Positions 44,575-56,685 of a DNA stretch of 64,000 nt are shown in pieces. The position numbers were made by a program, and so were the translations under genes. The notes beneath the pieces are model-generated. The model did not search any database and was not told where the DNA came from. It saw only the letters and a program-made list of their open reading frames with translations. The number at the start of each line of letters is the position of its first letter. Position 1 is the stretch's first letter. Source of the DNA: Pseudothauera lacus (GTDB taxonomy: Bacteria > Pseudomonadota > Gammaproteobacteria > Burkholderiales > Rhodocyclaceae); the NCBI RefSeq assembly GCF_003034845.1, contig NZ_PZKC01000014.1, positions 50,115 to 114,114 on the forward strand, given 5' to 3'.

Positions 44575-45508
44575 CGCCGCCCCCGCTGCGCACAGCCGCC
44601 GCCCCCTGCTCATGCTCCGGCCCGTCCGCGATACGCGCGTAGTAGGACAGCCAGGCGTCCGAGCCCGCGGGCCAGTTCGTCAGGAAGGCGGCACGCCAGC
44701 GCTCATCGTCGTAATGGACCGCCAACGCATCAATGTGCACGCCCTGCCACACCGTGCCGTAGAGCGGCGCAACGCACGGCGGCCGCAGCGCGATGCGGGT
44801 GATCGTCCCGGCCCGCTGCCCGGCAAAGTTGGGCATGCCGGCGGCACCGTTGTTGATCAGGACACCACCCGCGTATCGACGCAGCAGGGGCAGGCAGGTA
44901 TGGGTGGAGGCAAACACCGCCACCCCGGCCGCAACGAAGGCGTCCTCGATCCACTGCCGCCCGGCCGGAGCGTCCGCACCTTCGACGCCGAAGCGCCAGC
45001 CCGCCAGCGATTCGGCGTCGCCATGCACCACCCCCACGGCAAGCCCGCCCACCCGGTAGCGGGCGAACATCGGCAGCTCGGCAAGCCGCGCGAGGACTTC
45101 GGGAAAAGCCGCCGCAGTGGCCCGCAGGCGCGCGTGGATGCGGTTGGAGCGCTGCACCACCGCCTCCGGCACGTCGGCCGGATAGGCGCAGCCGCAACCG
45201 GCCTCAAGTCCGTCGGCGCCAAGCTCCGCCTCCACGTTGCCAAGGATGGCCTCGTGCGCCAGCACCCGCCGGTTGATCTCCTCGAAGCCCGCCGGATCGA
45301 CGTTGAACCAGTTGAAATCGCCATTGAATACCAGCCGCACCGGCCCCGGCTCGGCGGCTGCCAGCACCTCGATGGCATCCAGCGCTGCGAGATTGCCGTA
45401 CAGCCCGCCGATCACGTACAGCGTCTCGGCCTCGCGCACCGGGGCCGCGGCCAAGGCTGCCGCACCGTAGCGGTAGCGCAGCGGACAGCTGCGACCCGGC
45501 ACGCTCAT
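44555..45508 (-). CDS. Divergent metallophosphoesterase-like protein in the radical SAM operon
   Basis: A 317-residue calcineurin-like fold: LYVIGGLYGNLAALDAI, LVFNGDFNWFNVD, ILGNVEAEL, VVHGDAESL and STHTCLP follow the order of phosphoesterase metal motifs. The first motif, normally GDxHGN, reads GGLYGN, losing the Asp and His metal ligands, and GNHE reads GNVE. It may be catalytically altered or non-catalytic. ATG 45508 overlaps the symporter stop (ATGA). It might act on a phosphorylated sugar intermediate. Confidence 0.75.
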   Translation of the reverse strand: MSVPGRSCPLRYRYGAAALAAAPVREAETLYVIGGLYGNLAALDAIEVLAAAEPGPVRLVFNGDFNWFNVDPAGFEEINRRVLAHEAILGNVEAELGADGLEAGCGCAYPADVPEAVVQRSNRIHARLRATAAAFPEVLARLAELPMFARYRVGGLAVGVVHGDAESLAGWRFGVEGADAPAGRQWIEDAFVAAGVAVFASTHTCLPLLRRYAGGVLINNGAAGMPNFAGQRAGTITRIALRPPCVAPLYGTVWQGVHIDALAVHYDDERWRAAFLTNWPAGSDAWLSYYARIADGPEHEQGAAAVRSGGGDERPVR

Positions 45509-46911
45509 GCCCCCGCTCCGGCCTGGGTGGAGCGCCGCCCGCCGAATGCCAGCGGCACCATGAAGCCAGCAAAGCACAAGACCAGGCCGTACAGGTTGGT
45601 GCCCAACAGCAACGCGTACTTGCCCTCGCCGATCGCCCAGACGGACGGAATCTGCCCGGCGGCAAGCAGCACGCCCAGGCTCATGCCGGTCCAGAAGCTC
45701 AGATGGAAGGACAGCGGCGAGTAGGCCACCCGGCGCGCCAGCAGGAACACCGGCGCCAGGCCGATCACCATGGTGCCGCTGATGGTGGTCGCCTTGAGGA
45801 TGTCGGTGCCGGCAATCATCGGCAGGTTGCCGACCACCGCAAACAGCCCCATCGCCACCGCGCCGACCAGCACCGGGCGGCGCAGGCCGTCCCGTCCGGC
45901 GAGCTGCGGCAGGTCGTGGGCCACCGACTTCGACAGCGCGCTGAAGGTGGAATCCAGCGTGGACGCCGCCGAGGAGATCATCACCACAGCCATCGCAAAG
46001 AAGCCGGCGACACCGAGCATGCGCGCAACATCAGCGGGCACATTGCCGGAGGGCGGCAGGCCTTCCAGACGCGCATGCACCCCTACCAGGCTGAACGCCA
46101 GGATGGCGAAAAAGCCCAGCACGCCGGCGACAATGAAGGCGCGCAGCATGGTCTTCTCGCGGGTAACGAAGCCGCGGTCGGTAAGCACCGGATCGTGGAA
46201 GGGATAGGACAGCACCTGCAGCAAGGCCACCAGCAGCAGGTCCACCCCCGCCCCCAGGGCGAAGCTGCCTTCGCTGAGCAGACGTGCCGGACCATGTGTG
46301 GGCACCACCCAGAGCAGCGTGAGGCCGAGGAAGAGCACGAACACCACCGCCTGGATCACATCGGTAAAGATCGAGCTGCGCAGCCCGCCCTTGAGACTGT
46401 AGAACAGCACCGCGGCAGTGAACAGCAAGGCGGCGGCGATGAACGCGCTGGAACCACCCTCGCCGTAGTAGCCGCCGACTACCGCGGTGTTGCTCCACAC
46501 CTCGTTGAACAGACGCACCAGGATGGCCAGCGAGAAGGCCAGCGCCGCGCCGCGGCCGTACTTGCCGACCAGGAAGGACACCAGACCGGCAGCACCTTCC
46601 TGCGTGCGCAGGCGATAGATCACCCAGCCGGCCAGCGGGATCGACAGCCAGTAGGCGGCATAGGCCAGGCCGCCGACGATGCCGTAGGCCGCACCCAGGT
46701 TGGCGGCATTGGTCACCGACTTGGCGAATATCCAGCTGATGAACACGCTCATCATCAGCGCCCATTCCGAGGCCGGGCGCCCCGCCTCGTCGTGCCCGCG
46801 AAAGAAGCCGCCCTCGTCGCGTGCGCGCGGCGACACCCAGTACATCACCACCCCGAACACCACCAGGAAAGCCCAGAAGAACACACCCTGCATGTCGCTC
46901 ATCGGCATCAT
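45505..46911 (-). CDS. Sodium:solute symporter family (SSS) transporter
   Basis: A 468-residue membrane protein with about 13 helices. Sodium/solute symporter features include LGAAYGIVGGLAYAAYW, FYSLKGGLRSSIFTDVIQAV and VMISSAASTLDSTFSALS. It lies between the radical SAM gene (15 bp upstream) and the phosphoesterase gene (ATGA overlap), so its solute is probably a substrate or product of that pathway. Solute unknown. Confidence 0.87.
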   Translation of the reverse strand: MMPMSDMQGVFFWAFLVVFGVVMYWVSPRARDEGGFFRGHDEAGRPASEWALMMSVFISWIFAKSVTNAANLGAAYGIVGGLAYAAYWLSIPLAGWVIYRLRTQEGAAGLVSFLVGKYGRGAALAFSLAILVRLFNEVWSNTAVVGGYYGEGGSSAFIAAALLFTAAVLFYSLKGGLRSSIFTDVIQAVVFVLFLGLTLLWVVPTHGPARLLSEGSFALGAGVDLLLVALLQVLSYPFHDPVLTDRGFVTREKTMLRAFIVAGVLGFFAILAFSLVGVHARLEGLPPSGNVPADVARMLGVAGFFAMAVVMISSAASTLDSTFSALSKSVAHDLPQLAGRDGLRRPVLVGAVAMGLFAVVGNLPMIAGTDILKATTISGTMVIGLAPVFLLARRVAYSPLSFHLSFWTGMSLGVLLAAGQIPSVWAIGEGKYALLLGTNLYGLVLCFAGFMVPLAFGGRRSTQAGAGA

Positions 46912-46926
46912 GGCCGCCTCCCGCGC

Positions 46927-47931
46927 TCAGCGCGTGCCACAGGCCGTGGCGGCCGCCGGACTGTCGTCCAGCGCGCCGCCACAGCTCGACCCCTGCCCGG
47001 CGGTACAGCCCCAGCAGTGCGCCGCGACGCGGACCGGCAGGCCGGCCAGGGCCGCCGCGGTGGCCTGGGTGATGTGCAGGCGCGGGCGGCCGTCCGGCGC
47101 GGTCAGCGGCAGGCCGAGTTGCTGGTTGAAGTCGCAGTCGTACAGATCGCCCTGCCAGTCCACGCTGACCAGGCTGCGGCACATCACCCCGGCGAGGTTC
47201 TCATCACGGTGGGCAGCGCGCAGCAGGTCCATGTAGCGCGTGAATTCGCCCTTGCTGACCAGCATCGAGCCGAAGCGCTGGATGGGCATGTTGGCGAGGG
47301 TGAACAGGCGGGTGAACACGATGCCGAATTCCTTGCCGAGGTGTTCGCGGTAGGCCGCCTCCAGCGCCGCCTGGGGTGGCGGCAGGCTGGGGCCCTGCGG
47401 GTTGTACACCAGCGACAGCACGCGTTCGCCGCCGGCCTGGCCGTAGCCCAGTTCGTTGAGCCGGCGCAGCGCGCGGATGCTGGTGGCGAATACGCCCTTG
47501 CCACGCTGGCGGTCGACGTTGTCTTCCAGGTAGCAGGGCAGCGAGGCGACCACCTCGACGCGGTGGTCGGCAAGGAACTCGGCCAGCCCCTCCTGGCCCG
47601 GTTCGTACAGGATGGTGAGGTTGCAGCGGTCGATCACATGCAGGCCGCGGGCGCGCGCGGCCACTACCAGGCGGCGGAAGTGCGGGTTCAGTTCTGGCGC
47701 GCCGCCGGTGAGGTCCAGCGTATTCACCGTGGGACTGGCGTCGACGAAGGCAAGCAGTGCATCCACCGTCTCGCCGCTCATCTCCTCGGTACGCTTGGGG
47801 CCGGCGTTCACATGGCAGTGCACGCAGCTCTGGTTGCAGCGGTAGCCGAGATTGACCTGCAGGGTCTGCAGGGTAGCGCGGGCGAGCGGCGGGAAATCGG
47901 TTTTCTGCAGCAGCGGCAGGGTGGCGTGCAT
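46927..47931 (-). CDS. ArsS-like radical SAM/Cys-rich protein (rSAM/selenodomain family)
   Basis: A 334-residue radical SAM enzyme with the cluster motif CNQSCVHCHV (three Cys), DLTGGAPELN, and the DUF3641-type C-terminal domain ending HCWGCTAGQGSSCGG. Members called ArsS act in arsenosugar-type synthesis; some carry selenocysteine in the C-terminal motif, here Cys. ATG 47931 is chosen over ATG 47937 because GGAG lies 8 nt upstream of it. It heads the operon with symporter, phosphoesterase and degenerate glycosyltransferase. The usual transferase partners are at 29182-30473. Confidence 0.88.
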   Translation of the reverse strand: MHATLPLLQKTDFPPLARATLQTLQVNLGYRCNQSCVHCHVNAGPKRTEEMSGETVDALLAFVDASPTVNTLDLTGGAPELNPHFRRLVVAARARGLHVIDRCNLTILYEPGQEGLAEFLADHRVEVVASLPCYLEDNVDRQRGKGVFATSIRALRRLNELGYGQAGGERVLSLVYNPQGPSLPPPQAALEAAYREHLGKEFGIVFTRLFTLANMPIQRFGSMLVSKGEFTRYMDLLRAAHRDENLAGVMCRSLVSVDWQGDLYDCDFNQQLGLPLTAPDGRPRLHITQATAAALAGLPVRVAAHCWGCTAGQGSSCGGALDDSPAAATACGTR

Positions 47932-48219
47932 GGGCATTCTCCGGACGGCGACGGTGATTGGTCGCCGCAGTGCCGCTTACCTTACACCACCCCGGTGGCA
48001 GTCACACCGACGGCGCCGCTGAGGTCCGCCGTGAGCCCTCAGCGCTCGCATGGCACGCCTGCAGCAGGCACATGAAGATCGATGACGCTCTCCGGGCCGC
48101 ATGCAGCCACCGTGCACGTCACTGCGGTGCATTGGGCACGACCGCCTCCGCCGCGCTGCCTCTTGAAGCGGTGCCGCAAGGCCGATAACGTGCAACTTCC
48201 AACCACCCCCGCCCACCCC

Positions 48220-48963
48220 ATGACCGTCCGACTGCTCGACGCCGGCGATGCCGCCTTCACCATCGAATTCGGCGACGCCATCGATCCGCTGCTGCTGGCG
48301 CAGGTGAATGCGCTCGATGCGGCGATCGCGCAGCGCCGCGCCGCGGGCGAGCTGGCCGGTGTGATCGAGACGGTGCCTACCTTCCGCTCCCTCACCGTGC
48401 TTTACGATCCCCTGCTCACCGGGCGCGCCAGCCTGCAGGCCGCACTGGCCCCGCTGCTTGCCGCCGGGGCAGCCAAAGCGCCCGGCGGTGGCCGGCGCTG
48501 GCGTCTGCCGGTGTGCTACGGCGGCGACCACGGCGCCGACCTCGATGCCTGCGCCGCGGCGCTGGGCATGGACCGGGAGACCCTGATAGGGCTGCACGAA
48601 GCCAGCGAGTACCGGGTGTACATGATGGGCTTCATGCCCGGCTTTCCGTTCATGGGCGACCTGCCGGAAGCATTGCGCCTGCCCCGCCGCAGCGAGCCGC
48701 GGCTGCGGGTACCGGCCGGCAGCGTGGCCATGGCCACCGCGCTGACGGCGATCTACCCGTGGGAGAGCCCGGGCGGCTGGCATCTGCTCGGGCGCTGCCC
48801 GCTGCGCCTCTTCGACGCCCGGCGCAGCCCTCCGGCTTTGCTCGCACCCGGCGACCGCGTGCGCTTCGTGGCGGTCTCCGCCACCGAGTACGACTGCCTC
48901 GACGCGGCCCAGCGCGCCGGTGATGACCTGCCGGCAGAGTGGCTGCCGGAAGCCACCCCATGA
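48220..48963 (+). CDS. pxpB: 5-oxoprolinase subunit B (KipI family)
   Basis: A 247-residue PxpB/KipI protein: LLDAGDAAFTIEFGD at the N-terminus, YRVYMMGFMPGFPFMGDLPE and RVPAGSVAMATALTAIYPW. With PxpC and PxpA it hydrolyses 5-oxoproline to glutamate using ATP. ATG 48220 matches the family N-terminus; a GTG at 48190 is an alternative. Its stop overlaps pxpC (ATGA). Confidence 0.92.
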   Translation: MTVRLLDAGDAAFTIEFGDAIDPLLLAQVNALDAAIAQRRAAGELAGVIETVPTFRSLTVLYDPLLTGRASLQAALAPLLAAGAAKAPGGGRRWRLPVCYGGDHGADLDACAAALGMDRETLIGLHEASEYRVYMMGFMPGFPFMGDLPEALRLPRRSEPRLRVPAGSVAMATALTAIYPWESPGGWHLLGRCPLRLFDARRSPPALLAPGDRVRFVAVSATEYDCLDAAQRAGDDLPAEWLPEATP

Positions 48964-49997
48964 GCGCGAACGTGGAGGTCATCGCCAGCGGCGCCTGGGC
49001 CAGCGTGCAGGATCGCGGCCGGCGCGGCTGGCGGCGCATCGGCGTGCCCTGGGCCGGCGCCCTCGACCCGGCCTTGCTGCGCATCGCCAACGCGCTCGCC
49101 GGCAATGACGAAAACGCTCCCGCCATCGAGGCCTTCGACGGCGGCCTGCAGCTTGCAGCGCGCGGCGGTGCGCTGCGTCTGGCAGTGGCCGGCAACGCCG
49201 TGCTGGAGGTCGAGGACGCCCATGGTCAGCGCCGCCCTCACCCGCCCTGGCGCTCGCTGACGCTGCATGCCGACGAGGTGCTGCGGGTGCGCACCCTGCG
49301 CAGCGGCCGCATTGCCATGATCGCCATTCACGGCCTCGCCCTGCCAGCCGTGATGGGCAGTTGCGCAACCTATGCGCGCGCCGCGCTGGGCGGTGTGGAT
49401 GGCCGTGCGCTGGCCGCCGGCGACCGTCTCCCCGCGACCCCCGCGGACGGCCCGGAACGCTGGCTGCCCGACCCGCCGGCGATTGCCGGCGACGCCGTCC
49501 GCGTCGTACCCGGGCCGCAGGCGACGCACTTCACCGACGCCGCCCTGGCCTGCCTGCTGAACAGCGCCTACCGCGTCAGCGCGCAGGCCGACCGCATGGG
49601 CGTCCGCCTCGACGGTCCGCCGCTGGCGCACCGCGACGCCCGCGAGATCGTCTCCGACGCCACCGTGCCGGGCTCCATCCAGGTCCCCGGCAATGGCCTG
49701 CCCATCGTCCTCCTGGCCGATGCGCAGACCGCCGGCGGCTACCCCAAGATCGCCACCGTCATCGGCGCCGACCTCGCCCGCGTGGCGCAATGCCGGCCGG
49801 GCGAGACGCTGCGCTTTGCCGCCGTCGACGTCCCCACCGCAGAAGCCGCCGCGCGTGCCGCGGAGGCCACCACGCGCTCCCTGCTGGCCTCGATCCGCCC
49901 GCTGGCGGAGGCTGGCGCCGACCATGCGGCGCTGTACCATGCCAACCTGATCGGTGGCGTGGTCCATGCGCTGGCCCCCGAGTACCGCCCACTGTGA
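48960..49997 (+). CDS. pxpC: 5-oxoprolinase subunit C (biotin-dependent carboxyltransferase-like)
   Basis: A 345-residue PxpC protein: GAWASVQDRGRRGWRRIGVP, LRVSAQ-type segment SAYRVSAQADRMGVRL and the C-terminal GGYPKIATVIGADL. It is the KipA/DUR1-like partner of PxpB; despite the family name there is no biotin site. Start ATG 48960 overlaps pxpB. Confidence 0.92.
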   Translation: MSANVEVIASGAWASVQDRGRRGWRRIGVPWAGALDPALLRIANALAGNDENAPAIEAFDGGLQLAARGGALRLAVAGNAVLEVEDAHGQRRPHPPWRSLTLHADEVLRVRTLRSGRIAMIAIHGLALPAVMGSCATYARAALGGVDGRALAAGDRLPATPADGPERWLPDPPAIAGDAVRVVPGPQATHFTDAALACLLNSAYRVSAQADRMGVRLDGPPLAHRDAREIVSDATVPGSIQVPGNGLPIVLLADAQTAGGYPKIATVIGADLARVAQCRPGETLRFAAVDVPTAEAAARAAEATTRSLLASIRPLAEAGADHAALYHANLIGGVVHALAPEYRPL

Positions 49998-50011
49998 CGC
50001 ACGGAGAAAGG

Positions 50012-52241
<2,230 letters not shown>

Positions 52242-53420
52242 TCAGGCAGTGAAGCTGAGCACCTCGTCACCCGGCAGCACGGCGCGATCACGCCCGCCAT
52301 GTTTGGCGCCGTACATGCGCTGATCGGCGAGCTCGACCAGCGCATTCCAGCTCAGCGCGCCATCGGCCTGGCGCTCGGCAGCGCCGATGGAGGCGGTCAG
52401 CGCACCGCCCTGCGGGCGTTCGCCGAAGCCGGCGGCACGCAGGCGGCGCAGGAAGGCGGCCAGTTCCCGCGCCGGCATGTCCGGGAGTACGGCGACGAAC
52501 TCCTCACCGCCCCAGCGCACCAGCACGTCACTGCGCCGCAGACTCTGGCGCAGGCGCTCGACGAAGGTGCACAGCGCCTGATCGCCGGCATCGTGGCCGT
52601 AGCCATCGTTGATGGCCTTGAAATGGTCGAGGTCGAAGAACAGCACGGTGAGCGGCTTGTCGGCCATCGCAGCGAGGCGGAACATCAACTCCAGCGCCTC
52701 GCTGCCGGAGCGGCGGGTGTAGGCACCGGTCAAGGGATCGGTCAGCGCCTTCAGCACCAGGCTCTCCATGTAGTGCGACTGGCTCATGCCGGAGAACATC
52801 GCCACCCCCATCATCATCGCCATGAACCATAGCGTGGCGCCATGGCTGGCGAGATTGAGGGCCTCGCCGTCGGCGGTCATGCCCAGCACCGCGACACCGG
52901 TGACCGGCAGCGCCAGCAGCAGGATCTCCAGCGCGGTGAGCGGAAACACCGCCAGGCCGCCAAGGACGATGGTGGGCATGAAGGCGTACAGTTGCGCCAC
53001 CAGACGCTGGGTATCGGAGAATGCGCTGTGCTCGATGATCTGCATCGAAGCGAGGTAGAACACCGGCGGCACCATCAGCATCACCACCAGCATCACCATC
53101 GCCTGCGCGTAGGGGCGCCGCGACGACAGCTCGCGCGGCCACGCCAGACCGACGAACACTGCCGCCGACCCCAGCCGCAGCGCCACCAGCGGCCAGGCCA
53201 CTGCGGGTTCGAAGACCAGTACATCGATCACCGCCCACAACGGCACCAGCACCGCGAACAGCATCGCAATCAGCTGCACGCGGGCGATGATCACCGCCGC
53301 GGCATGGCGGCGCACATGCACCGAACGTGAGAAGGGCGTGAGCAACCCCAGCACCTGCCCGGCGCTGATCTGAGTCGGCGCGACAATGTGGCGGGAGATG
53401 GTGTTCCAGAGGGTCTTCAT
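52242..53420 (-). CDS. Membrane diguanylate cyclase (GGDEF)
   Basis: A 392-residue protein with six hydrophobic segments (about 45-215) and a C-terminal GGDEF domain: DPLTGAYTRRSG, FFDLDHFKAINDGYGHDAGD and the active-site signature WGGEEFVAVLP. It should make c-di-GMP. ATG 53420 is chosen; the frame extends upstream without domain support into the divergent promoter region. Confidence 0.9.
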   Translation of the reverse strand: MKTLWNTISRHIVAPTQISAGQVLGLLTPFSRSVHVRRHAAAVIIARVQLIAMLFAVLVPLWAVIDVLVFEPAVAWPLVALRLGSAAVFVGLAWPRELSSRRPYAQAMVMLVVMLMVPPVFYLASMQIIEHSAFSDTQRLVAQLYAFMPTIVLGGLAVFPLTALEILLLALPVTGVAVLGMTADGEALNLASHGATLWFMAMMMGVAMFSGMSQSHYMESLVLKALTDPLTGAYTRRSGSEALELMFRLAAMADKPLTVLFFDLDHFKAINDGYGHDAGDQALCTFVERLRQSLRRSDVLVRWGGEEFVAVLPDMPARELAAFLRRLRAAGFGERPQGGALTASIGAAERQADGALSWNALVELADQRMYGAKHGGRDRAVLPGDEVLSFTA

Positions 53421-53641
53421 CGGCAGTTTCTGCGGGCAGGAGGGGCAGTTTAGCGCACCCCCGCGACAGCGATGCGGCACTGTGACACACTCCGCGCAAA
53501 GACAGCGATGGACGGCGACAAAGTATGTCTTTTTGCTTATAAATGAAGTGAACCCCGGCGGCACCGTGGGGCGCATGTCGTATGCTTGCTGCTGTCGCCC
53601 CCAAAACTGCCGGCCTGGCGGGCCTTTGCACAGGATTTCCC

Positions 53642-56536
53642 TTGAGCCTGATCGACAAGTCACGCACCGTTCCGCGCCTGCACCTGCTCGGCACGCTGAC
53701 GGTGGTCGCGCTGTTGACCACGATGCTGGGCGGCTTCTTCGCCTGGCAGAGCGCGCATGAGCGCCAGGCCTCGTTCGATCGCATCGAGGAGACGGTGCTG
53801 CGCCAGCAGGACGAACGCCTGCAGGCCGAACTCGATTCGGCGCTGAGCCATGTGGAGTTCACCCGCTCGCGCGCCGAGCGCCTGCTGCGCGACAGCCTGG
53901 TCGAGCAGGTCGACATCGCCCATGCCGTTGCCGAAGGCATCTACCTCAAGGAGCACGGACGCCGCCCCGACGCCGAGATCCGCCAGCTCATCGTCGAAGC
54001 CCTGCGCCCGGCGCGCTTCTTCGACGGCCGCGGCTACTACTTCATCGACGGCATGGACGGGCGCTTCATCCTCCTCCCCACCGCCCCGCAGTTCGAGGGC
54101 CAGTTGCTGCCCGACAATCAGGACGACACCGGGCACTACATCATGCGCGGTCTCATCGAAGCCGCACGCCAGCCCCGCGGCGAGGGTTTTTCCCGTTACC
54201 GCTGGTATCGCCCCGACGACCCCGCGCGGATGGCCGACAAGCTTGCCTACGTACGCCACTTCGAACCCTACGACTGGCTGATCGGCACCGGCGACTACAC
54301 CTACGAATGGGACAGCCGCCAGCAGCAGGAGGCGCTCTCCCGCCTGCGCTCACTGCGCTTCGGACGCAGCGGCTATATCGGCGTGCTCGACCGCGATGGC
54401 CGCCTGCTGCTGTCGCAGGACTTCCCTGCGCTCGAAGGACTTCATCTGCAGCAGATGCCCGCCAGTGCCGCCCAGGCCCTGCACCGCCTGCTGCTGCGCG
54501 CCGAGGCCGGCGGCGGCGCGCTCAGCTACCGCTGGCACAACGCGCACGACGGCACCATGGTCAACAAACGCGCGCTGGTGCAGCGCATCGAGCCGTGGGG
54601 CTGGACGCTTGCCGCCACCCTGCACGAAGGGGAACTGAGCGGCGCTCTCGCCGACGAACGCGAGCGCGCCAGGGCCGACAACCGCAGCCGCAGCAGCCAG
54701 GTGCTGGTCGCCGTCGGCCTCGCCCTGCTGGTCGCGGTACTGGCCTCGCTGGCTTTCTCGCGCTGGTCGGGACGCCTGTTCCGCGCCTATCACGAGGAGA
54801 ACCTCGCCCAGCGTCAGGCACTGCAGCAACAGGCCGAGGCCCTGCACGAAAGCGAGGAGAAGCTCAGCACCATCCTCGACAGCGTCGAGGCGCACATCTA
54901 CATCAAGGACACCACCTACCGCTACCTGTACGTCAACCGGCCGATGTGCGCACTGTTCGGCAGCGAAGCAGGCAACGTCGTCGGACATACCGACGATGAG
55001 TTCTTCGACCGCGAGACCGCCCTGCACCTGCTCGCCAACGACCGCCGCGTCATCGAGCACGGCGAACGCATCGCCACCGAGGAGAGCGTCTGCGGACACG
55101 GCGATGCCCTGCCGCGCACCTACTTCTCGGTGAAGATCCCGCTGCGCCGCAGCGACGGCAGCATCTACGCGCTGTGCGGCATTTCCACCGACATCTCGCA
55201 GCGCAAGGCACTCGAGGACGAGATCCGCCAGCTCGCCTTCTACGACTCGCTGACCGGCCTCGCCAACCGCCGCCTGCTCATCGACCGCCTCCAGCAGCAC
55301 CTTGCCGCCAGCGTGCGCCACGGCCAGTACGGCGCCCTGCTGTTCGTCGATCTGGACAACTTCAAGACCCTCAACGACACCCTCGGCCACGATGCCGGCG
55401 ACCGCCTCCTCGTGCAGGTCGCCGCACGGCTGCGCGAGTGCGTGCGCGACGACGACACCGTGGCGCGCTTCGGCGGCGACGAGTTCGTCTGCATGCTGGG
55501 CAGCCTGGGTTTCAACGAGACCCGTGCCGCCGCCAATGCGCGCACCGCGGGAGAGAAGATCCTCGCCGCGCTGCGCCAGCCCTATGTGCTGCGCGACAAG
55601 CCCTACGTCAGCACGCCGAGCATCGGCATCACGCTGTTCGCCGGGCGCGACGTGCAGGTCGACGACCTCCTCAAGCAGGCCGATCTGGCCATGTACCAGG
55701 CCAAGGCGGCGGGACGCAACAGTCTGAGCTTCTACGATCCGCTCATGCAGGCCCGCCTCAACGCGCGCGCAACGCTGGAGGCCGACCTGCGCGAGGCCCT
55801 CGCCGCACAGCAGTTCGTCCTCCACTACCAGCTCCAGTTCGATGCTGCCGGCAATGCACTGGGCGCCGAGGCCCTGCTGCGCTGGCAGCACCCCGAACGC
55901 GGCGAGATCCTGCCCGGGGAGTTCATCGCCACCGCCGAGGAAACCGGGCTCATCGTTCCGCTCGGCAACTGGGTGCTCGAAGCAGCCTGCGCGCAACTGC
56001 GGCGCTGGCAGCAGGCGCCCGCACAGGCGCACTGGAAGCTGGCGGTCAATGTCAGCGCCCGCCAGTTCCGCCAGCCCGAATTCGTCGACCAGGTGCTCGC
56101 CGCCCTCGCCCACAGCGGCGCCGATGCGCACGGCCTGAAGCTGGAACTGACCGAAAGCCTGCTGCTGGAGGACATCGACAGCACCATCGCGCACATGCGC
56201 ACGCTGAAATGGCACGGTGTGGGCTTTGCCCTCGACGACTTCGGCACCGGCTATTCCTCGCTGGCCTACCTCAAGCAGCTGCCGCTCGACGAGCTGAAGA
56301 TCGACCGCGACTTTGTCCGCGACCTCCACAGCGACCCCAACGATGCCGCCATTGCGCGGGCAATCATCAACCTTGCGGCCAACCTCGGCCTGCAGGTGAT
56401 CGCCGAAGGGGTGGAAACCGCTGCCCAGCGCGATTTCCTCGTCCGCGAGGGCTGCCAGAGCTTCCAGGGCTACCTCTTCGCCCGCCCGCTGCCGGCCGAC
56501 AGGCTCGCCCCACTGGGCACGCCAACGCCAACCTGA
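53642..56536 (+). CDS. Cache-PAS-GGDEF-EAL membrane sensor
   Basis: A 964-residue sensor. A membrane helix (about 13-35), a periplasmic double-Cache region (about 45-345, with YYFIDGMDGRFILLP and SGYIGVLDRDGRLLLS), a second helix (352-376), PAS (about 400-520), GGDEF (about 530-690, signature FGGDEFVCML) and EAL (about 705-950: EALLRW, AVNVSARQF, ALDDFGTGYSSL, AEGVE). Both enzymatic motifs are complete. The start is uncertain: TTG 53642 has AGGA about 8 nt upstream; ATG 53582 adds 20 residues. Divergent from the adjacent GGDEF gene. Confidence 0.88.
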   Translation: MSLIDKSRTVPRLHLLGTLTVVALLTTMLGGFFAWQSAHERQASFDRIEETVLRQQDERLQAELDSALSHVEFTRSRAERLLRDSLVEQVDIAHAVAEGIYLKEHGRRPDAEIRQLIVEALRPARFFDGRGYYFIDGMDGRFILLPTAPQFEGQLLPDNQDDTGHYIMRGLIEAARQPRGEGFSRYRWYRPDDPARMADKLAYVRHFEPYDWLIGTGDYTYEWDSRQQQEALSRLRSLRFGRSGYIGVLDRDGRLLLSQDFPALEGLHLQQMPASAAQALHRLLLRAEAGGGALSYRWHNAHDGTMVNKRALVQRIEPWGWTLAATLHEGELSGALADERERARADNRSRSSQVLVAVGLALLVAVLASLAFSRWSGRLFRAYHEENLAQRQALQQQAEALHESEEKLSTILDSVEAHIYIKDTTYRYLYVNRPMCALFGSEAGNVVGHTDDEFFDRETALHLLANDRRVIEHGERIATEESVCGHGDALPRTYFSVKIPLRRSDGSIYALCGISTDISQRKALEDEIRQLAFYDSLTGLANRRLLIDRLQQHLAASVRHGQYGALLFVDLDNFKTLNDTLGHDAGDRLLVQVAARLRECVRDDDTVARFGGDEFVCMLGSLGFNETRAAANARTAGEKILAALRQPYVLRDKPYVSTPSIGITLFAGRDVQVDDLLKQADLAMYQAKAAGRNSLSFYDPLMQARLNARATLEADLREALAAQQFVLHYQLQFDAAGNALGAEALLRWQHPERGEILPGEFIATAEETGLIVPLGNWVLEAACAQLRRWQQAPAQAHWKLAVNVSARQFRQPEFVDQVLAALAHSGADAHGLKLELTESLLLEDIDSTIAHMRTLKWHGVGFALDDFGTGYSSLAYLKQLPLDELKIDRDFVRDLHSDPNDAAIARAIINLAANLGLQVIAEGVETAAQRDFLVREGCQSFQGYLFARPLPADRLAPLGTPTPT

Positions 56537-56671
56537 ACACGCCATACGCCAGCCTGCAAGGGGGGGCACCGCGGCGTTCGCGGCGCGCCCTTTGCATGCG
56601 CCCTGCCGTCGCGGCACTGGCACCGCCGAAAGGGCCGCGGCAAGCGTTTCCGATGGACCCGGGAAAGCCCT

Positions 56672-56685
56672 GCAAGTATACTTGC
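56672..56685. promoter_or_regulatory. Perfect 14-bp palindrome upstream of the reductase-like gene
   Basis: GCAAGTATACTTGC is a perfect palindrome 117 bp before the start of the ferric-reductase-like gene, followed at once by GCATATGC (56687-56694). Symmetry suggests an operator for a dimeric repressor. No regulator gene lies adjacent. Confidence 0.5.

Noticed and set aside
53421..53641. c-di-GMP riboswitch upstream of the Cache-PAS-GGDEF-EAL gene
   Set aside because: GC-rich inverted segments are present, but the conserved GEMM core sequences are not visible.
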